Below, piece by piece: positions 26,327 to 34,188 of a stretch of DNA of 64,000 nt. A model generated the notes under the pieces. That model was not told the DNA's origin. It searched no databases and saw only the letters and a list, made by a program, of their open reading frames with translations. The stretch's first letter is position 1; each line of letters begins with the position of its first letter. This DNA comes from Anaeromonas sp052088025 (lineage in GTDB: Bacteria > Bacillota > Clostridia > Tissierellales > SIT17): contig NZ_JBQCYD010000001.1 in the NCBI RefSeq assembly GCF_052088025.1, positions 1 through 64,000 of the forward strand, given 5' to 3'. The position numbers and the translations under genes were made by a program.

Positions 26327-27292
26327 TTATATTAATCTTCCCTTAACTTCAAAACCAGAATTTCTTCCAATATCTTTAAATATAATAGTATTATTCTTTT
26401 TATTTTTTAATTCTATCTCTATGGAAGAAGTTAGACTTTCTTCAACAGTACCATTCATATTCCCATTTTTAGGTGATATCAACCTAGTGGTATTATGCTT
26501 TATTATTTTTACATGTAAACTATATTTAGAATCACTAACTGTAAATTCTATACTATCATCCATGTATTTAAGTTTATTTATTTTTGATCCTGTATAAGTA
26601 GTAAATCTATACAACTTACCTTCATGTAATAAACCCATTAAAAATCCATTAAATTCCCTTCCTATAAAAGGGATGTTTGCAATAGATATAAATATAGAAT
26701 TATTTTCTTTGCTAAAATGATTTGATTGTGCCCATATCCAAGTTTTTGGAAAGGATGTGCCCCAATCTTTTTCTATATAGCCTTTTCCTTTATCAAAATT
26801 AATAGTTTTTGAATTTATATTTATATTTCCATAAATATCATGATTCATACTAACTACTCCATGATAACATTCCATAAAAGGCATAAATCTGAACCATCCC
26901 ATAGCGCCCGGTGAAAGTAGTTTAACTGGCCATTCTACATTATTTTTAAATTCTAATTTTCCTTTTAATTTTAAATCATTGGTATCTATATCTAATATTA
27001 GCTTATCTTTACTAAATAAATTACCACCTATTTTTACAATAAATTTATCTTCTTCATAAGTAAAGTCTTTATAGAGGTATTCTATATAGTAGGCTTTATT
27101 ATTATTTCCATCATTTACTTGAATGAAACTATGACTACTACCATCATCTTTTATTGAAATACCTGGTATTATTGCAAGAAAATTTTCTTCTTCTTTATCA
27201 ACTAATTTAAAATACCAACCTTCAAAATATTCCTTTTTCTCATGTTTACCTTGGAAATTATCTGGATTCCATATATTTTTAATTCTTCCCAT
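26327..27292 (-). CDS. tocopherol cyclase-like domain protein
   Basis: The 321-aa product matches the tocopherol-cyclase-like fold seen in many bacteria that make no tocopherol. Recognisable blocks are WNPDNFQGKHEKKEYFEGWYFKL at the N-terminus, SHSFIQVND, LSPGAMGWFRFMPFMECYHG, and GYIEKDWGTSFPKTWIWAQSNHF. No signal peptide. The true substrate is unknown, perhaps an isoprenoid or lipid. It starts behind GAGGGA, 28 bases after the hemolysin III gene on the same strand. Confidence 0.88.
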   Translation of the reverse strand: MGRIKNIWNPDNFQGKHEKKEYFEGWYFKLVDKEEENFLAIIPGISIKDDGSSHSFIQVNDGNNNKAYYIEYLYKDFTYEEDKFIVKIGGNLFSKDKLILDIDTNDLKLKGKLEFKNNVEWPVKLLSPGAMGWFRFMPFMECYHGVVSMNHDIYGNININSKTINFDKGKGYIEKDWGTSFPKTWIWAQSNHFSKENNSIFISIANIPFIGREFNGFLMGLLHEGKLYRFTTYTGSKINKLKYMDDSIEFTVSDSKYSLHVKIIKHNTTRLISPKNGNMNGTVEESLTSSIEIELKNKKNNTIIFKDIGRNSGFEVKGRLI

Positions 27293-27320
27293 TTATATCC
27301 CTCATTTGTTTTAATATATT

Positions 27321-27962
27321 TCACCTCGGTAATAAAAATAATATTGTAAAGAAGTGACATATGCTTCCACCTAGTACAAATAAATGCCATATAGCATGGT
27401 TGAATTTTATCTTTTTATTTGCATAAAATATTGTTCCAATAGTATATGATAATCCACCAGCTATTAAAAAAATGATACTCTCTAAACTTATAGAATTAAT
27501 AAGAGGTTTAATAGCTATAACAATTAGCCATCCCATACCTAAATATAATAATAGAGAGACTATAGCAAATCTCTTTACAAAAAATATCTTAAATGCTATA
27601 CCTAAAATAGCTATTCCCCAAACTATACCAAATAAAGTCCATCCAAGTTTACCCCTTAATGGAATAAGCATAAGCGGCGTATAAGTTCCCGCTATAAGTA
27701 AATAAATAGACGCGTGATCGCATATTTGAAAAATTTCCTTTACTCTTCCTGTTGGAAAACTATGATAAAGAGTAGATGATAAATATAATATTACAAGTGT
27801 AGCACCATATATAGCAAAACTCACTACATGCCATACTTCTCCATATATTGAAGCTAACACCACTAAAATAGTAAGGGATGCTATAGCAAATGCTAGACCT
27901 ATACCATGTGATATTGCATTAGTTATTTCTTCACTTTTTGAATATATTGCTTTTTTATCCAT
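27321..27962 (-). CDS. hemolysin III family (TrhA/YqfA-like) membrane protein
   Basis: A seven-helix membrane protein of 213 aa related to PAQR receptors. The metal-site motifs are EITNAISHGIGLAFA, STLYHSFP with DHASIYLLIAGTYTPL, and the C-terminal HAIWHLFVLGGSICHF, matching the Ser/His/Asp/His pattern of the superfamily. The E. coli homologue affects membrane energetics; true haemolysis is unlikely to be its main role. AAAGGAG precedes the ATG, and the tocopherol-cyclase-like gene follows closely. Confidence 0.92.
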   Translation of the reverse strand: MDKKAIYSKSEEITNAISHGIGLAFAIASLTILVVLASIYGEVWHVVSFAIYGATLVILYLSSTLYHSFPTGRVKEIFQICDHASIYLLIAGTYTPLMLIPLRGKLGWTLFGIVWGIAILGIAFKIFFVKRFAIVSLLLYLGMGWLIVIAIKPLINSISLESIIFLIAGGLSYTIGTIFYANKKIKFNHAIWHLFVLGGSICHFFTILFLLPR

Positions 27963-28106
27963 AAAAAATTCTCCTTTACAATTTTTCTTATATTTATAAT
28001 TGGATCTTACCTTCTATTATATAGTATTAACCATTATATTGTAAGAATAACTTATTGTATAATAAAATATTGGGTATTTAAATATATATAATTTGGAGGT
28101 GTTTTG

Positions 28107-28940
28107 ATGAAATTTTTAAAATTGCTTTTATTAATAATTTTAATATCAATTATAGTAATAGGTGTATTAGCTTTTTCTGGTGAAAATATAGAATCTACTA
28201 AAAAATTAGATGAAGAATTTTTGATAGATAGAGTGGTATTTAAATCAAATTTAGACATTTATAATAAAAACACTGTTAGTTTTACGGAAGAAGAAGTGAA
28301 TGGATTATTAGCCAAAAGATTAGTGGACAGATTGAATTCTAATATGGAAAAAAATAAAGAGATAAAAAATGTCTATTTAAATTTAAAAGACGGAAAAATA
28401 GTTACTAAAGCTTCATTTAAAAATTCTCCTTTTATATTAATTATGGATTTAAATATATCTTTAGATTTAGATAGGAATACATTAAACTTTAAAGTTGCAG
28501 ATTTTAAAATAGGTAAATTACCTTTACCAAATTCATTATTAAATAGTTTTGGATTAAAAGATATTAATGATTCATTATATCTAAATATAAATAAATTAGA
28601 AGAAATAGATATTTTAGATATTAATTTAAATGAAGAGAATATTGAAATTAGTTATAAAACTAATAATGATAAAATTATTGAAAAATATGTCCCTAAAAAT
28701 CAAAAGGAATTTATAAAAGAAATAGAAAGTTTATTAGAAAAAAGTGAAACTTCTAAAAAGCTAGCTAACAATATTGTAAGAGCAGCATTATTATATGGAA
28801 CTGAGACAGAAATGCCCGGGTCTTTAATAGATGATTTAGAAAATAATTTTATAGACTTAGATAATAAAACTAAAGCAAATTTAGTTTTTACAATGTTAAA
28901 ATATAATATAGATTATTTTGTGGATATATTATTAAAATGA
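28107..28940 (+). CDS. membrane-anchored hypothetical protein (possibly YpmS/DUF2140-like)
   Basis: The 277-aa protein has one N-terminal transmembrane helix (residues 3-24, LKLLLLIILISIIVIGVLAF) and an external domain. The pattern FTEEEVNGLLAKRL followed by VYLNLKDGKIV recalls the DUF2140/YpmS family, but the match is only partial. ATG 28107 follows TTGGAGG. It ends in a hairpin shared with the convergent PH-domain gene. Function unknown. Confidence 0.72.
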   Translation: MKFLKLLLLIILISIIVIGVLAFSGENIESTKKLDEEFLIDRVVFKSNLDIYNKNTVSFTEEEVNGLLAKRLVDRLNSNMEKNKEIKNVYLNLKDGKIVTKASFKNSPFILIMDLNISLDLDRNTLNFKVADFKIGKLPLPNSLLNSFGLKDINDSLYLNINKLEEIDILDINLNEENIEISYKTNNDKIIEKYVPKNQKEFIKEIESLLEKSETSKKLANNIVRAALLYGTETEMPGSLIDDLENNFIDLDNKTKANLVFTMLKYNIDYFVDILLK

Positions 28941-28976
28941 GAGCATGAAATTATGCTCTCATTTTAATTTAATACA
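28939..28976 (+). terminator. bidirectional intrinsic terminator
   Basis: GAGAGCATGAAATTATGCTCTC hairpin centre with an A-rich left flank and ATTTTAATTT right flank, between convergent genes. Confidence 0.82.
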
Positions 28977-29341
28977 TATCCGGCTAATATTTTTTGCACA
29001 TTATTAATATTGTTATTTTTGCCAAATTGTTTTGATATAGGTTCAGATGTACCTGATATCCATATTTTAAGTTCTGAATCCATGTCAAAATGTCCTGCTG
29101 TTTCTACACTAAAGTGAGTGATGTTTTTATATGGCACAGAATGATATTCTGTCTTTTTACCACTTACTCCTTGTTTGTCTATTAATATAAGTCTCTTATT
29201 TGTAAATACAAATAAATCTCTAAAGATATTAAATGCTCTTTCAACATGCTCACCATTTGCAAATATATCTATTAATTCTTCTTCTATTTTTTCTATATTA
29301 ACCTCTGATGCATTTCCTAATAAACTATCAAAAATACCCAT
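28964..29341 (-). CDS. bacterial PH-domain protein (YyaB/bPH_1-like)
   Basis: A 125-aa single-domain protein: FVFTNKRLILIDKQGVSGKK, VPYKNITHFSVETAG and LKIWISGTSEPI form the bacterial PH signature (a repeated beta pattern ending in a helix). ATG 29341, after AGAGGTGG, is preferred to a start nine bases upstream inside the ribosome site. Such proteins are often cytoplasmic and of unknown function. Confidence 0.86.
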   Translation of the reverse strand: MGIFDSLLGNASEVNIEKIEEELIDIFANGEHVERAFNIFRDLFVFTNKRLILIDKQGVSGKKTEYHSVPYKNITHFSVETAGHFDMDSELKIWISGTSEPISKQFGKNNNINNVQKILAGYVLN

Positions 29342-29416
29342 ATCGCCCACCTCTTATATTATATTTGTTATATTGATATTATAACAATATATATGCAAGA
29401 TTGAAAGGACTCTTGA

Positions 29417-30166
29417 TTATAATATGTCAAGTATATGTTTTTTAATATCGTTAAATTTATTTGTAGTGACTATATCTTTATGTCTTGGCTTTGGTAAATC
29501 TATTATTATCTCTTCTTTTACATTTGCTGGTCTTTCAGATAATATATATATTCTATCTGATAGAAATATTGCCTCTTCTACATCATGAGTAATAAAAAAT
29601 ATTGAAGCTTCTAATTTATCTAGTATATCTAAGAGCCACAATTGCATTTTAGATTTAGTTATAGCATCAAGCCCTCCAAAAGGCTCATCCAATAAAATTA
29701 TATCTTCTGAAAACATATATGTGCGAAGGAGTGCTGCGCGTTGCTTCATACCCCCTGATAATTGATGAGGATATTTATATTCAAATCCATCTAATCCAAA
29801 TATATGAAAGTAATCAGCTACCTTTTTACGTGCTTGTTTTTTATCCATTCCCTTTAATACTAAGGGAAGAGATACGTTATCAATTATTTTTTTCCAAGGC
29901 ATAAGTAAATCTTTTTGATACATATAACTTACCCTGCCAGTTTTTGATGTATAATCTTCACCTTCTATATAAATATTGCCATCATCTGGTTTCATGAGTC
30001 CTGATATAATATTAAAAATAGTGCTTTTTCCACTACCACTTGGTCCGAGTATGGTTACAAATTCTTTTTCATTTAAATTTAATGTAATGTCATCTACAAT
30101 TAATAAATCTTCAAATGATTTGGAAATATTATTTATTTCAACTTTATTTTTCTGGCAAGAAGTCAT
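29417..30166 (-). CDS. ABC transporter ATP-binding protein (thiamine-precursor type, ThiZ-like)
   Basis: The ATPase of a TPP-riboswitch-controlled importer. Walker A is GPSGSGKST, signature LSGGMKQRAALLRTY, Walker B IILLDEPFGGLDA and switch His in FFITHDVEEA. It belongs to the SsuB/TauB/ThiZ group that energises import of small organic molecules. Its start codon overlaps the end of the binding-protein gene by 23 bases, implying translational coupling. It is the last gene of the four-gene operon. No clear terminator follows within 50 bases. Confidence 0.92.
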   Translation of the reverse strand: MTSCQKNKVEINNISKSFEDLLIVDDITLNLNEKEFVTILGPSGSGKSTIFNIISGLMKPDDGNIYIEGEDYTSKTGRVSYMYQKDLLMPWKKIIDNVSLPLVLKGMDKKQARKKVADYFHIFGLDGFEYKYPHQLSGGMKQRAALLRTYMFSEDIILLDEPFGGLDAITKSKMQLWLLDILDKLEASIFFITHDVEEAIFLSDRIYILSERPANVKEEIIIDLPKPRHKDIVTTNKFNDIKKHILDIL

Positions 30167-31148
30167 TTGTATACGCCTCTTTTACTTCAAGTTCACTTTC
30201 TATTAATTTCTTTTCATACATCCAATTAGCATAGTTGCTCCAGATATCTTCTTTCATTTCTCCCCATCTATCTACACCTTTTTTATATTCATCAGCTAAA
30301 TATTTTTGGCTTTCTATTGCTATATTCTCATCTATTTCTGAATTGTCTTTTAATAGTTCCATTGCTGCTTCTTTTGGTTTTTCTATTGAAAATTCATATC
30401 CTTTTTCTGTAGCCTTTAGAAATTTCCTTGCAAGCTCTGGCTTATCTTCTAATAATTTTTCATTTGCAATTATAACTGGTGTATAGAAATTTAAATCTTT
30501 ATCAAAATCTTGAAGTTTAATAAAATTCAAATCTATTCCTTTTTCTTTAGCTGCTACACCATCCCAACCATAAAAAATCCAAGTGAAATCTACATGATCC
30601 TTTACCGCAGTAAAAAAATCTAGACTACCTATATTCACCATTTCCACTTTAGAAAAATCAGATTCTTCCTTTTCCATAAGCCCCTTTATCATTGCTTCTT
30701 CCATAGGTGCACCCCAGCCACCATACTTTTTATCTTCAAAATCTTTTGGAGTTTCTATGTTTTTGTCTTTTGGCGATGCAAATCCAGAAGTATTGTTTTG
30801 TATTACAGCTGAAATAGCCTTTATAGGCAGAGGATTTTCTGAAGTTCTTGCATAAGTAACTTCTTCTTGATAACTAATTCCAAATTCCCCTTGTTCATTA
30901 GCTATTAAATTTGCAGCCCCACCTTCTGATGGTTGAATTATTTCAACATCCAAACCTTCTTCTTCATAATAGCCTTTATTCTTTGCTACATATAATCCTG
31001 TATGATTAGTATTTGGTACCCAATCTAAAATCACAGTTACTTTTTCTAACTCTTGATTCTTTTTATTGCTTGTCTCATCATTTGAACAAGCTACTATAAT
31101 TGATGATACTAGTATTAATATTATAAATATAGAAATCACTTTTTTCAT
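30144..31148 (-). CDS. ABC transporter substrate-binding lipoprotein (THI5/NMT1-like, ThiY)
   Basis: Signal peptide with lipobox VACS (about residue 21). The mature domain starts with VTVILDWVPNTNHTGLYVAKNKGYY, the THI5/NMT1 signature of pyrimidine-precursor binding proteins, followed by EIIQPSEGGAANLIA. With the upstream TPP riboswitch and the MTH1187-type gene, the likely ligand is a thiamine pyrimidine precursor (HMP or a formylaminopyrimidine). It is third in the operon, after the permease. Confidence 0.9.
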   Translation of the reverse strand: MKKVISIFIILILVSSIIVACSNDETSNKKNQELEKVTVILDWVPNTNHTGLYVAKNKGYYEEEGLDVEIIQPSEGGAANLIANEQGEFGISYQEEVTYARTSENPLPIKAISAVIQNNTSGFASPKDKNIETPKDFEDKKYGGWGAPMEEAMIKGLMEKEESDFSKVEMVNIGSLDFFTAVKDHVDFTWIFYGWDGVAAKEKGIDLNFIKLQDFDKDLNFYTPVIIANEKLLEDKPELARKFLKATEKGYEFSIEKPKEAAMELLKDNSEIDENIAIESQKYLADEYKKGVDRWGEMKEDIWSNYANWMYEKKLIESELEVKEAYTNDFLPEK

Positions 31149-31166
31149 TTATTTTCACTCCATTTA

Positions 31167-31934
31167 TTAATTTTTATTGACTTCTTCCCAAGGCATTAAA
31201 TATTTTTGAAATAAATTAATAATTTTAAATAGTATCATGCTAAGAATAACTATTATTATTATAACTGCAAAAAACTTATCTAATGCAAATGAATGCCTTA
31301 CTCTTATCATATATACTCCAAGCCCATCTTTTCCTCCTAGCCATTCTCCTATAACTGCTCCCATAATACTATATGTTGCAGCTATTCTAAGTCCAGAAAA
31401 AAAACTAACTAAGGATGCTGGAAACTTTACTTCTTTAAATATTTGAAATCTACTTGCTCCCATGGATTTTAACAAGTTTAGTAAATCCTTATCTACAGAT
31501 TCAAGTCCATGAATTAAACTAACTAATATAGGGAAAAAACATACGAGAATTACTACCATTATTTTTGGCAGTTTTCCAAAACCAAACCATGCAGCAAATA
31601 GTGGTGCTAAAGCAATTATTGGTACAGTTTGAGATACTATTATTATTGGATAAATTGCTTCTTTTATTATTTTTATATTATCCATAATAATAGCTAAGAT
31701 TATAGCAAGTATTATAGCTATTATAAACCCAAGTGCTGCTTCTTGAATTGTTGTAGATATATGTTTCCATATTTCTGGATGTATATTTGGAAACACCTTT
31801 ATGATATCTGTAGGTGAAGGCAAAATATATTGCTTAACCACACCAATTTTAACTACTAATTCCCAAATAAATAATAAAAAGAAAAAGAAAACACTAGGTA
31901 TTATCTTACTTTCTATATTTCCCCACCTTTTCAT
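31167..31934 (-). CDS. ABC transporter permease (thiamine-precursor type, ThiX-like)
   Basis: A 255-aa membrane subunit with six hydrophobic segments and the ATPase-coupling loop (LLNLLKSMGASRFQIFKEVKFPASL). LPSPTDIIKVFPNIHPEIWKHI before the first core helix is typical of the SsuC/ThiX group. Its ATG overlaps the upstream gene's end by 29 bases; AAGGTG lies about 10 bases before it. Second gene of the riboswitch operon. Confidence 0.91.
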   Translation of the reverse strand: MKRWGNIESKIIPSVFFFFLLFIWELVVKIGVVKQYILPSPTDIIKVFPNIHPEIWKHISTTIQEAALGFIIAIILAIILAIIMDNIKIIKEAIYPIIIVSQTVPIIALAPLFAAWFGFGKLPKIMVVILVCFFPILVSLIHGLESVDKDLLNLLKSMGASRFQIFKEVKFPASLVSFFSGLRIAATYSIMGAVIGEWLGGKDGLGVYMIRVRHSFALDKFFAVIIIIVILSMILFKIINLFQKYLMPWEEVNKN

Positions 31935-32196
31935 TCATTGTCACACCTTCTGCTTTATAATCTATTTTTACTACTGATAATACTCTAGAAGAACCTTCTC
32001 TTACACATATATTTTGAGCTTCTTTTACTATATCCATAAGATCATCAAATTCTCCTTCCATTGTAGTTCCCATAGGTCCTACTTGATATTTCACTCCTGA
32101 ATTATCAATGTATTTTATAACTTCATCAACTACATCATATAATCTTTCATCCTCTACTCTTGGTAATACTTGAAGTTCTACATTTACTATTGGCAC
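31906..32196 (-). CDS. MTH1187/YkoF-type thiamine-binding protein
   Basis: A 96-aa member of the thiamine-binding DUF77 family: MPIVNVELQVLPRV, YQVGPMGTTMEGEFDDLMD and SRVLSVVKIDYKAEG. These small ferredoxin-fold proteins bind thiamine or HMP in the cytoplasm. It is the first gene after the TPP riboswitch. GTG 32196 follows AAAGGAG. Its gene overlaps the permease start by 29 bases. Confidence 0.9.
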   Translation of the reverse strand: MPIVNVELQVLPRVEDERLYDVVDEVIKYIDNSGVKYQVGPMGTTMEGEFDDLMDIVKEAQNICVREGSSRVLSVVKIDYKAEGVTMNEKVGKYRK

Positions 32197-32229
32197 AAAA
32201 CCATCTCCTTTAAATTGATTTATTAAATA

Positions 32230-32262
32230 AAATAAACCCCTCCATATATATGAAGGGGTAAA
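32230..32262 (-). terminator. expression-platform terminator of the TPP riboswitch
   Basis: ACCCCTTCATATATATGGAGGGGT hairpin on the minus strand followed by TTATTTTATTT, between the riboswitch aptamer and the first gene. It is probably the ligand-controlled terminator. Confidence 0.8.
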
Positions 32263-32267
32263 TATCT

Positions 32268-32362
32268 AAGGTGCAAATATTATTCTCCCTTCGCTGGCAT
32301 TATCCAGTGCAGGTCTAATGGGTCGAATTTTATTTCCTCTCAGCTAAATTAGCTCCCCAGAT
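32268..32362 (-). promoter_or_regulatory. TPP riboswitch (THI element)
   Basis: On the minus strand it reads CTGGGGAGC, then GCTGAGAGGA, ACCC, ACCTGCACTGGATAATGCCAG and CGAAGGGA in the fixed order of the TPP aptamer. A terminator hairpin lies immediately downstream. It controls the four-gene operon of a thiamine-binding protein and an ABC importer, so the operon should be turned off when TPP is plentiful. Confidence 0.95.
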
Positions 32363-32475
32363 TTTTATTATATTTCAAATTAATTGTAATACATTAAATC
32401 TTAAATGTCAATTATATTAATTGAACTTATAATTATTGGGTAAATTAAATATATGAAAATTTAGGAGGTTTTTAA

Positions 32476-32736
32476 ATGTCAAAAGATGTTAAAATCTACA
32501 CTACTAGTACTTGTCCATTTTGCCTAAGGGCTAAAAGATTAATGGATAATAAAGGTGTAGAATATGAAGAAATAGAAATAAGCAATAATATGGAAAAATT
32601 AGAAGAGTTAAAGAAGGAAACCAATAGTAGTACTGTACCTCAAATTTTTGTAGATAATAAATTTATCGGTGGGTGTGATGAAATAGTAGCACTTCATAAA
32701 AAAGGTGAGTTTGATCAAGTTTTTGGTATAAAATAA
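32476..32736 (+). CDS. glutaredoxin (GrxC-like)
   Basis: An 86-aa dithiol glutaredoxin with active site C13-P-F-C16, the cis-Pro in TVPQIFVDNKFIGGCDE and the GGCD glutathione-binding turn. ATG 32476 follows AGGAGG. It is monocistronic, facing away from the thiamine operon, and ends at a hairpin shared with the acetyltransferase gene. Both active-site residues are Cys; no in-frame TGA is present in this gene. Confidence 0.94.
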   Translation: MSKDVKIYTTSTCPFCLRAKRLMDNKGVEYEEIEISNNMEKLEELKKETNSSTVPQIFVDNKFIGGCDEIVALHKKGEFDQVFGIK

Positions 32737-32766
32737 AGGTGGCTATAATAGCCACCTTTATTTTAT
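32733..32766 (+). terminator. bidirectional intrinsic terminator
   Basis: AAAGGTGGCTA / TAGCCACCTTT hairpin with TATTTTAT tail, between convergent glutaredoxin and acetyltransferase genes. Confidence 0.87.
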
Positions 32767-33309
32767 ATCTTTTATTATTTTAGCTGGATTTCCTCCAACT
32801 ACTTTATTAGCTTCCACACTCTTAGTTACAACACTACCACCAGCAATCACAACATTATCTCCAACTGTTACTCCAGGATATATAGTAGATCCTCCACCTA
32901 TCCATACATTTTCACCTATTTTTATAGGGCGAGCAAACTCTAGCCCAGAATTTCTCTCTATAGGATCTGTTGGGTGAGTTGCAGTATATATTCCAACATT
33001 AGGTCCTATCATTACATTATCGCCAAATTCAACCTTACAGGAATCTAATATAACACAATTATGATTTACATAAAAATTCTTTCCTATGACAATATTATAG
33101 CCATAGTCACAAAAAAAATTAGGCTCAATATAAGAATCATTTTCTGTATCAAAAAGTCTTTTAAGAACTTCTTTTCTTTCATCTAATTGATAAGGTTTCA
33201 TATCATTATATTTTTTACATAATATCTTTGCTCTCATTCGATCTTCAAATAATTCTTCATCTGTAGCATCATACATATCTCCAGCTATCATTTTTTCTTT
33301 TTCAGTCAT
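32758..33309 (-). CDS. maltose O-acetyltransferase-like hexapeptide acetyltransferase
   Basis: A left-handed beta-helix acetyltransferase of 183 aa using acetyl-CoA. The N-terminal KEKMIAGDMYDATDEEL and FFCDYGYNIVIGKNFYVNHNCVILD are the Maa/NodL signature; the catalytic His is in TATHPTDP. C-terminal repeats IGENVWIGGGSTIYPGV and IAGGSVVTKSV complete the coil. Acceptor is probably a sugar, not determinable here. It follows murI by 10 bases and may be co-transcribed with it. Confidence 0.9.
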   Translation of the reverse strand: MTEKEKMIAGDMYDATDEELFEDRMRAKILCKKYNDMKPYQLDERKEVLKRLFDTENDSYIEPNFFCDYGYNIVIGKNFYVNHNCVILDSCKVEFGDNVMIGPNVGIYTATHPTDPIERNSGLEFARPIKIGENVWIGGGSTIYPGVTVGDNVVIAGGSVVTKSVEANKVVGGNPAKIIKDIK

Positions 33310-33319
33310 GAGTACACCT

Positions 33320-34072
33320 CTATTTGTTTAATATATTTAAATACTTTTTAAGTTCTTCTTTATCCTCCCTACCAGAAATATAAAAAGTTATTTTACTTTC
33401 TTTTTGATCCTTTTTTTCTTTTATATTTAATATGTTTTTTAAATTTTTGATAGTACCATAGTTACCATCTATTATATCTATATCTTTTGGAAGTACTTCT
33501 TTAAAATATTCTTTATAATATGGAAAATGAGTACATCCAAGAACTACAGTTCCATATTCTTCTAAGTTAAACTTTTCAAATTGCTTTTTTAAATAGGGTA
33601 GTATTATATTTTTATCAAAAATAAAGCTTTCAGCATATTCTACTAATTTAGGTAGGGGCAATGGCTCTACTATATTCCAAGAATTTAATTTTGTCACTAG
33701 ATCATTAAATTTTTTCTCTTGTAAAGTCAAGTTGGTTGCTGTAACTATAACTTTTCTATTATCTGAACTTTCTATTGCAGGCTTTAAGGCAGGTTCCATC
33801 CCTATTATTGGAAAATCATATCTCTCTCTTAAATCTTTTATGGCAATACTTGTAGCTGTATTACATGCTATTATAAGTGCATCAATATTTTTGTCATTTA
33901 AAAATTCTACAACTTTAAATATATATTTTTTCACATTTTCTTTTGGTTTTGTTCCATATGGAACATTAATTGTATCTGCATAATATATATATTCCATACC
34001 AGGTAACTGATTTAAAGCTTCCTTTAAGACAGTTATCCCTCCTACTCCTGAATCAAATATTCCAATCTTCAT
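33320..34072 (-). CDS. murI: glutamate racemase
   Basis: Makes D-glutamate for peptidoglycan. It has IGIFDSGVGGITVLKEAL at the N-terminus, YADTINVPYGTK, the first catalytic Cys in IIACNTATS (about residue 70) and the second in VVLGCTHFPYY. Length of 250 aa is typical. ATG follows GGAGGATAC. It is transcribed with the downstream acetyltransferase gene 10 bases away. Confidence 0.95.
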   Translation of the reverse strand: MKIGIFDSGVGGITVLKEALNQLPGMEYIYYADTINVPYGTKPKENVKKYIFKVVEFLNDKNIDALIIACNTATSIAIKDLRERYDFPIIGMEPALKPAIESSDNRKVIVTATNLTLQEKKFNDLVTKLNSWNIVEPLPLPKLVEYAESFIFDKNIILPYLKKQFEKFNLEEYGTVVLGCTHFPYYKEYFKEVLPKDIDIIDGNYGTIKNLKNILNIKEKKDQKESKITFYISGREDKEELKKYLNILNK

Positions 34073-34155
34073 ATTGTATCCTCCATAATGCTTTATTATA
34101 ATATATTATAAAGTATTTCCATTATGAAGACAAATATAATTTAAATTTAAAATAA

Positions 34156-34188
34156 AAACATCAATGCTTTAAAGCATTGATGCCTTTT
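34156..34188 (-). terminator. intrinsic terminator at the crtI 3' end
   Basis: CATCAATGCTTTAAAGCATTGATG is a perfect hairpin followed by TTTTTATTTT on the minus strand. The last codons and stop of the desaturase gene lie inside its stem. Confidence 0.9.

Noticed and set aside
32476..32736. Glutaredoxin as a second possible selenoprotein
   Set aside because: Both active-site residues are encoded by TGT/TGC codons and no in-frame TGA occurs.
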